Positions 6,765 to 8,776 of a stretch of DNA of 8,776 nt are shown in pieces. Position numbers and translations under genes: made by a program. Positions within the stretch are counted from its first letter, which is position 1. Every line of letters starts with the position of its first letter. The stretch lies in NCBI GenBank assembly GCA_016930895.1, contig JAFGFV010000405.1, positions 1 through 8,776 of the forward strand, given 5' to 3'. Below the pieces are notes generated by a model. That model worked only from the letters and a program-made list of their open reading frames with translations, ran no database searches and had not been told where the DNA came from. This stretch comes from Spirochaetales bacterium. GTDB taxonomy: Bacteria > Spirochaetota > Spirochaetia > SZUA-6 > DRHE01.

Positions 6765-6770
6765 CGACGG

Positions 6771-6965
6771 ATGGATGGAACGCGACGGGCGGACGTTAAG
6801 GTCGGGCGCCGGGTGGCCATCGTCCAGAAGCAGGATCAGCGTACCGGCAGGGTGACCGAGGGAGTGGTGCGGGACATCCTCACCAATTCGAGCCAGCATC
6901 CTCACGGCATCAAGGTCCGCCTCGAGAGCGGCGAAATCGGCAGAGTCAAGCAGATCCTGGGCTGA
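6771..6965 (+). CDS. ywbE: YwbE-family small protein (DUF2196)
   Basis: A 64-residue protein that matches the YwbE family of Bacillus and other bacteria over its whole length. Recognisable blocks are DVKVGRRVAIVQKQDQRTG (residues 8-26), the near-invariant EGVVRDILTNSSQHPHGIKV (30-49) and RLESGEIGRVKQIL to the end. The family is predicted to form a small beta-rich, SH3-like fold; its biochemical role is not established, and nucleic-acid or ribosome association is only a guess based on size and basic charge. It has its own predicted leaderless promoter. The HNH-fold gene ends 9 bases upstream, but the promoter suggests it can be expressed independently. Confidence 0.93.
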   Translation: MDGTRRADVKVGRRVAIVQKQDQRTGRVTEGVVRDILTNSSQHPHGIKVRLESGEIGRVKQILG

Positions 6966-7166
6966 CGCCGATGATCCAGCTCGCCGCCCGGCGGCTCGCC
7001 TCGATGGCAGAGGTCGGGTCCCAGGCGGGCTTCGTGGGGATCCATGCGGGCCGGGGCGCGCGCTTTGTTTTCCTGGACCGGCAGCGCCCTGCTGGCCTGC
7101 GTATGGGATCTGCACGCGTAGCCAAGGGCGGAGGCAGCCGCTCTCGCGCCGAAAGGAGCCTTGACG
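6966..7166. other. 201-bp intergenic stretch before membrane-protein operon
   Basis: No gene that I can support. Open frames cross it (for example from an ATG at 6971), but they have Arg/Gly-rich shadow-type composition, no Shine-Dalgarno sequence and no recognisable motif. A T-run (7064-7070) and a TATGGG (7102-7107) are the only AT-leaning spots, and neither pairs with a convincing partner box. The promoter of the downstream operon is expected here but I cannot place it. Confidence 0.5.
7152..7158 (+). promoter_or_regulatory. Shine-Dalgarno sequence that decides the 7167 start
   Basis: AAAGGAG lies 8 bases before the ATG at 7167. An in-frame TTG at 7161 would leave only 2 bases of spacing, so the ATG is the better start. 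Confidence 0.8.
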
Positions 7167-7550
7167 ATGAGATACCCGAAGTCGTCCGCGATCTACGCCC
7201 TGGCTGTCGGGCTGATGATGATCGGGATGTGGACCTTCTTCATCCTGAGTGCACAGGTGCCGGAGCTGGAAGAGCGCCCCGTGGAGATTGTGTTCCACTT
7301 GACCGTGGAGTTCGCCACCGCCGTCGTCCTGGTAACCGCCGGCCTGGCCTCCCTGGGCCGGCGCAGCTGGGGGCTGGTCCTCCAGCTCTTCGGCTTCGGG
7401 ATGCTCGCCTACACGGTGATCTTGAGCCCCGGGTACTATGCGCAACGGGGCCAGGCGGGCTTCGTGGTCCTGTTTGCAGTGCTGCTGGCTGCGACCCTGG
7501 TCTTCCTCGTCGTTGCCGCCAGGGGCCTGCTCCGGGCGGGGGGCAAATGA
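7167..7550 (+). CDS. Four-helix membrane protein of unknown function
   Basis: A 127-residue integral membrane protein with four predicted membrane segments at about residues 8-28, 41-63, 68-88 and 97-119, separated by short loops; the second helix begins with E-I-V-F-H and contains a buried-looking T-V-E-F. Charged residues cluster at the N-terminus, at R66-R67 and at the C-terminus (RGLLRAGGK), consistent with both termini inside by the positive-inside rule. I do not recognise a family. The stop codon overlaps the start of the next gene (ATGA), so the two are translationally coupled. A strong Shine-Dalgarno sequence supports it as the first gene of a three-gene operon. Confidence 0.82.
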   Translation: MRYPKSSAIYALAVGLMMIGMWTFFILSAQVPELEERPVEIVFHLTVEFATAVVLVTAGLASLGRRSWGLVLQLFGFGMLAYTVILSPGYYAQRGQAGFVVLFAVLLAATLVFLVVAARGLLRAGGK

Positions 7551-7756
7551 TCCACCTGCGGAACGTGGTCGAGGCGAACCTGCTGGGGGCGCTCCTGCGG
7601 GAGGCGGGCATCCCGCACTACATCAAGGCCTACCGCGATCCGGGGTTCCAGGGCTCCTGGAGGTTCATCGATGCCTGGGGGCACGTGGAGTGCTCCCCCG
7701 AGCACGAGGAGCAGGTCCGGGAGATTCTCGAGGGGGTGCGAGCTGGTGGAGAATAG
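7547..7756 (+). CDS. DUF2007-type putative signal-transducing small protein
   Basis: A 69-residue protein whose layout fits the DUF2007 family: a short strand, the helix V-E-A-N-L-L-G-A-L-L-R-E-A-G-I-P, a strand with variable loop (HYIKAYRDPGFQGSWRF) and a final strand-helix E-C-S-P-E-H-E-E-Q-V-R-E-I-L. Typical members read N-x-x-E-A-x-L-L-x-x-L-L-E-x-x-G-I-P and end with an A-x-x-L-L helix. The family is named as putative signal transducers and resembles a ferredoxin-like half-fold, but no function is proven. Its ATG overlaps the upstream stop by four bases (ATGA), and the SGNH gene starts one base after its own stop, so it is embedded in an operon. Confidence 0.8.
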   Translation: MIHLRNVVEANLLGALLREAGIPHYIKAYRDPGFQGSWRFIDAWGHVECSPEHEEQVREILEGVRAGGE

Positions 7757-7757
7757 G

Positions 7758-8390
7758 ATGGAGATCCTGTGCTACGGGGCCTCGAACACCTGGGGCTACG
7801 ATCCTCACGACGGGTCGCGGTTCGGTCCTGAAGACCGATGGCCCGCAGTGCTCCAGGGCTGCCTGGGGTCGAGCGTGGAGGTGGTGGAAGAGGGGCTCAG
7901 CGGGCGGAGCATTCGCAGCTACGAGCCTGCGGGAAGCCCGTACAACGGGCTCGAGCACCTGGAGCGCTATCTGCGCGGGCGGCGGCCCTTCGCCCTGATC
8001 ATCCTGTTCCTCGGGACGAACGACCTGTTCGCGGACCCCACCGTCACCGCGACCGGCCTGGCCGGGGATGTCGTCGACGCCTGTGAGCGGATCGGCCTGC
8101 TGGCCCCGGCGACACGGATCCTTCTGATCCCGCCTCTCCCTCTGGCAGAGAGCACCGGGACCTCCGGCGCTCTGGGCCCGCGACGGCGCAGGTCCCGCGA
8201 GTTCGCGCAGGAGTTCCTTGGGGCGGCCCGACGCAGCGGCCGCCTGTGCTTCGATGCTTCCGCAATCGTCCGTTCCAGCCCGATCGACGGGATCCACCTG
8301 GAGGCGACGGACCACCGGCGCCTTGGGGAGGCGCTGTGCCGGTACATCCGCCAGGAAAATCTCCTTGACCGCGGCGCAGGCGTCGGGTAG
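7758..8390 (+). CDS. SGNH/GDSL-family hydrolase (arylesterase-like)
   Basis: A 210-residue protein with all SGNH blocks. Block I is YGASNTWGYDP (6-16) with nucleophile Ser9; the usual G-D-S is G-A-S here. Block II has the oxyanion Gly46 in E-E-G-L-S-G-R-S. Block III is G-T-N-D with Asn88. Block V is D177-G-I-H180, completing the Ser-Asp-His triad. The combination of T-W-G, R-W-x-x-V-L and E-E-G-L-S-x-R resembles the mycobacterial arylesterase/acyltransferase group (MsAcT-like), which hydrolyses or transesterifies short acyl esters. No signal peptide is visible, so it is likely cytosolic; the natural substrate is unknown. GGTGGAG just upstream of the ATG at 7758 serves as the Shine-Dalgarno sequence, and an in-frame earlier start would overlap the DUF2007 gene. 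It is the third gene of the operon. Confidence 0.92.
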   Translation: MEILCYGASNTWGYDPHDGSRFGPEDRWPAVLQGCLGSSVEVVEEGLSGRSIRSYEPAGSPYNGLEHLERYLRGRRPFALIILFLGTNDLFADPTVTATGLAGDVVDACERIGLLAPATRILLIPPLPLAESTGTSGALGPRRRRSREFAQEFLGAARRSGRLCFDASAIVRSSPIDGIHLEATDHRRLGEALCRYIRQENLLDRGAGVG

Positions 8391-8411
8391 GAGAAGGCGC
8401 CCCGGACGGAG

Positions 8412-8579
8412 GTGCGGAGGGCTTTGTGCCCGCGCTGCGGATACGTTCACTATGACAACCCCCTTCCCGGCGCGGTCGAAAGGCACATCATCGAGCGCTT
8501 CCATTGTGGGGGCTTGGCTGGGGGTTCGGGCTTCCCGGGCGCGCCGGTGGATCCGCAGTACGCCTCGCCGCCGGGCTGA
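8412..8579 (+). pseudogene. Zinc-ribbon remnant resembling a Nudix N-terminus
   Basis: A 55-codon frame from a GTG, in the same phase as the SGNH gene and open immediately after its stop codon. It encodes ALCPRCGYVHYDNPLPGAV, which matches the second zinc knuckle and linker found at the N-terminus of many Nudix hydrolases (C-P-x-C-G-x-V-H-Y-x-N-P). The expected first C-x-x-C is missing upstream, and downstream the sequence becomes Gly/Pro-rich and stops at 8577 with no Nudix box (GX5EX7REUXEEXGU) in any forward frame. The start is poorly supported: GGAGG overlaps the GTG. I read it as a decayed or truncated gene; a genuine tiny zinc-binding protein is possible, since a single Cys37 (F-H-C-G-G) remains. 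Confidence 0.35.
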
Positions 8580-8586
8580 GCCTGAC

Positions 8587-8610
8587 CCGCCCGATCCGCC
8601 CGGGCGGTTT
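8587..8610 (+). terminator. Possible weak intrinsic terminator
   Basis: CCGCCC (8587-8592) can pair with GGGCGG (8602-8607), and a nested perfect palindrome CCGCCCGGGCGG occupies 8596-8607; only three T residues follow. The position, after the SGNH operon and before the next promoter, fits a terminator, but the short T-run makes it weak. Confidence 0.3.
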
Positions 8611-8627
8611 CCCATCCTGCTCAGGAC

Positions 8628-8636
8628 TGATATACT
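8628..8636 (+). promoter_or_regulatory. Extended -10 promoter of NYN-domain gene
   Basis: TGA followed by TATACT (8631-8636) gives an extended -10 (TGnTATACT); the -35 region (TTTCCC, 8608-8613, 17-base spacer) is poor, as is common with extended -10 promoters. The predicted leader is about 57 bases, unlike the leaderless units elsewhere in the window. Confidence 0.55.
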
Positions 8637-8638
8637 TG

Positions 8639-8656
8639 GCCGGCAGCAATGCCGGC
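8639..8656 (+). repeat. Inverted repeat in leader of NYN-domain gene
   Basis: GCCGGC (8639-8644), loop AGCAAT, GCCGGC (8651-8656). The same palindromic hexamer recurs twice, overlapping, at 8679-8688 just before the GGGGAGG Shine-Dalgarno sequence (8689-8695), so alternative pairings are possible in the mRNA leader. Confidence 0.4.
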
Positions 8657-8699
8657 GGAGGGCCTGTCCGAGCAGCTCGCCGGCCGGCGGGGAGGTTCA

Positions 8700-8776
8700 A
8701 TGGCCTATACGGAATTCGTGTTCGTGGACTTCGAGAATGTCCAGAGCTTCGATCTGAGCAGCCTGGACGAGAGCAC
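8700..8776 (+). CDS. NYN/PIN-like domain protein, N-terminal part (cut by window edge)
   Basis: Only 25 complete codons plus two bases are present. The protein begins M-A-Y-T-E-F-V-F-V-D-F-E-N-V-Q, which matches the first strand and Asp-containing motif (F-V-D-x-E-N-V) of NYN/PIN-like ribonucleases, where this Asp is a metal ligand of the active site. Many related proteins start the same way, with V-D-F-E-N-V-Q followed by a short D-L segment. The ATG at 8700 is preceded by GGGGAGG with a 4-base gap, a strong Shine-Dalgarno sequence, and by the promoter at 8628-8636. The rest, including the other acidic residues and the substrate, lies outside the window. Confidence 0.72.
   Translation, partial: MAYTEFVFVDFENVQSFDLSSLDES

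Larger units (their letters stand above)
8391..8699. other. 309-bp stretch between SGNH and NYN genes
   Basis: This stretch holds the zinc-ribbon remnant (8412-8579), a GC palindrome with a short T-run that may end transcription (8587-8610), an extended -10 promoter (8628-8636) and a GC-rich leader with inverted repeats and a strong Shine-Dalgarno sequence before the ATG at 8700. I see no other gene on either strand. Confidence 0.55.

Noticed and set aside
7044..7121. Small frame of 25 residues with a hydrophobic centre (ALFSWTGSALLACVW)
   Set aside because: No Shine-Dalgarno sequence, no convincing promoter and no family match; a short hydrophobic frame is expected by chance in this composition.
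6971..7756. A single 261-codon frame running from 6971 to the end of the DUF2007 gene
   Set aside because: The region 7167-7550 encodes a clean four-helix membrane protein in another frame with a strong SD, and the long frame is Arg/Gly-rich there. Only its last 69 codons (from 7547) resemble a protein family.
8587..8656. GC palindromes considered as attachment site or transposon ends
   Set aside because: They are short, made of GCC/GGC units common at this GC content, and have no matching distant copy, target duplication or recombinase gene in the window.

Overview
The window is GC-rich, gene-dense bacterial chromosome. It has no mobile element, CRISPR array, RNA gene or phage gene that I can see. 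The host is probably a diderm bacterium: one gene encodes an exported lipoprotein with an NlpI-like TPR layout. The mix of a TraB/PrgY protein, a YwbE homologue, a PlsB-like acyltransferase and a large signal-anchored unknown protein gives a weak impression of a high-GC spirochaete-like lineage. That taxonomic guess is inference only.

Layout. Minus strand, leftward from about 1647: a TPR lipoprotein followed with no gap by a TraB/PrgY-family gene that runs off the left edge. Plus strand, rightward from 1726: (i) a 613-residue signal-anchored protein of unknown function; (ii) a stand-alone 82-residue heavy-metal-associated (HMA) domain protein; (iii) a probable operon of a PlsB-like glycerolipid acyltransferase, a CPBP-type membrane protease and an HNH-fold protein that has lost catalytic histidines; (iv) a YwbE-family small protein; (v) a tightly packed operon of a four-helix membrane protein, a DUF2007-type small protein and an SGNH/GDSL hydrolase; (vi) a short zinc-ribbon remnant resembling part of a Nudix N-terminus; (vii) the first 25 codons of a NYN/PIN-like nuclease, cut by the right edge.

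Regulation. The clearest non-coding signal is a repeated promoter layout. Five transcription units (TPR lipoprotein, signal-anchored unknown, HMA protein, acyltransferase, YwbE) have a good -10 hexamer ending only 5 to 9 bases before a plausible start codon, usually with a fair -35 box 17 to 18 bases further upstream and no Shine-Dalgarno sequence. This predicts leaderless or near-leaderless mRNAs for the first genes of units. Genes inside operons (TraB, CPBP, SGNH) and the unit starting at 7167 carry purine-rich Shine-Dalgarno-like sequences. The divergent pair at 1648-1725 shares one compact back-to-back promoter whose two -35 boxes lie 2 bases apart.

The genes do not form one obvious pathway. 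Most look like housekeeping or envelope functions: lipid acylation, membrane proteolysis, envelope lipoprotein, metal binding. I did not find a convincing new defence or biosynthetic system. The most unusual items are the HNH-fold protein with substituted catalytic positions, the acyltransferase with an atypical motif III, the large unrecognised envelope protein, and the promoter architecture.
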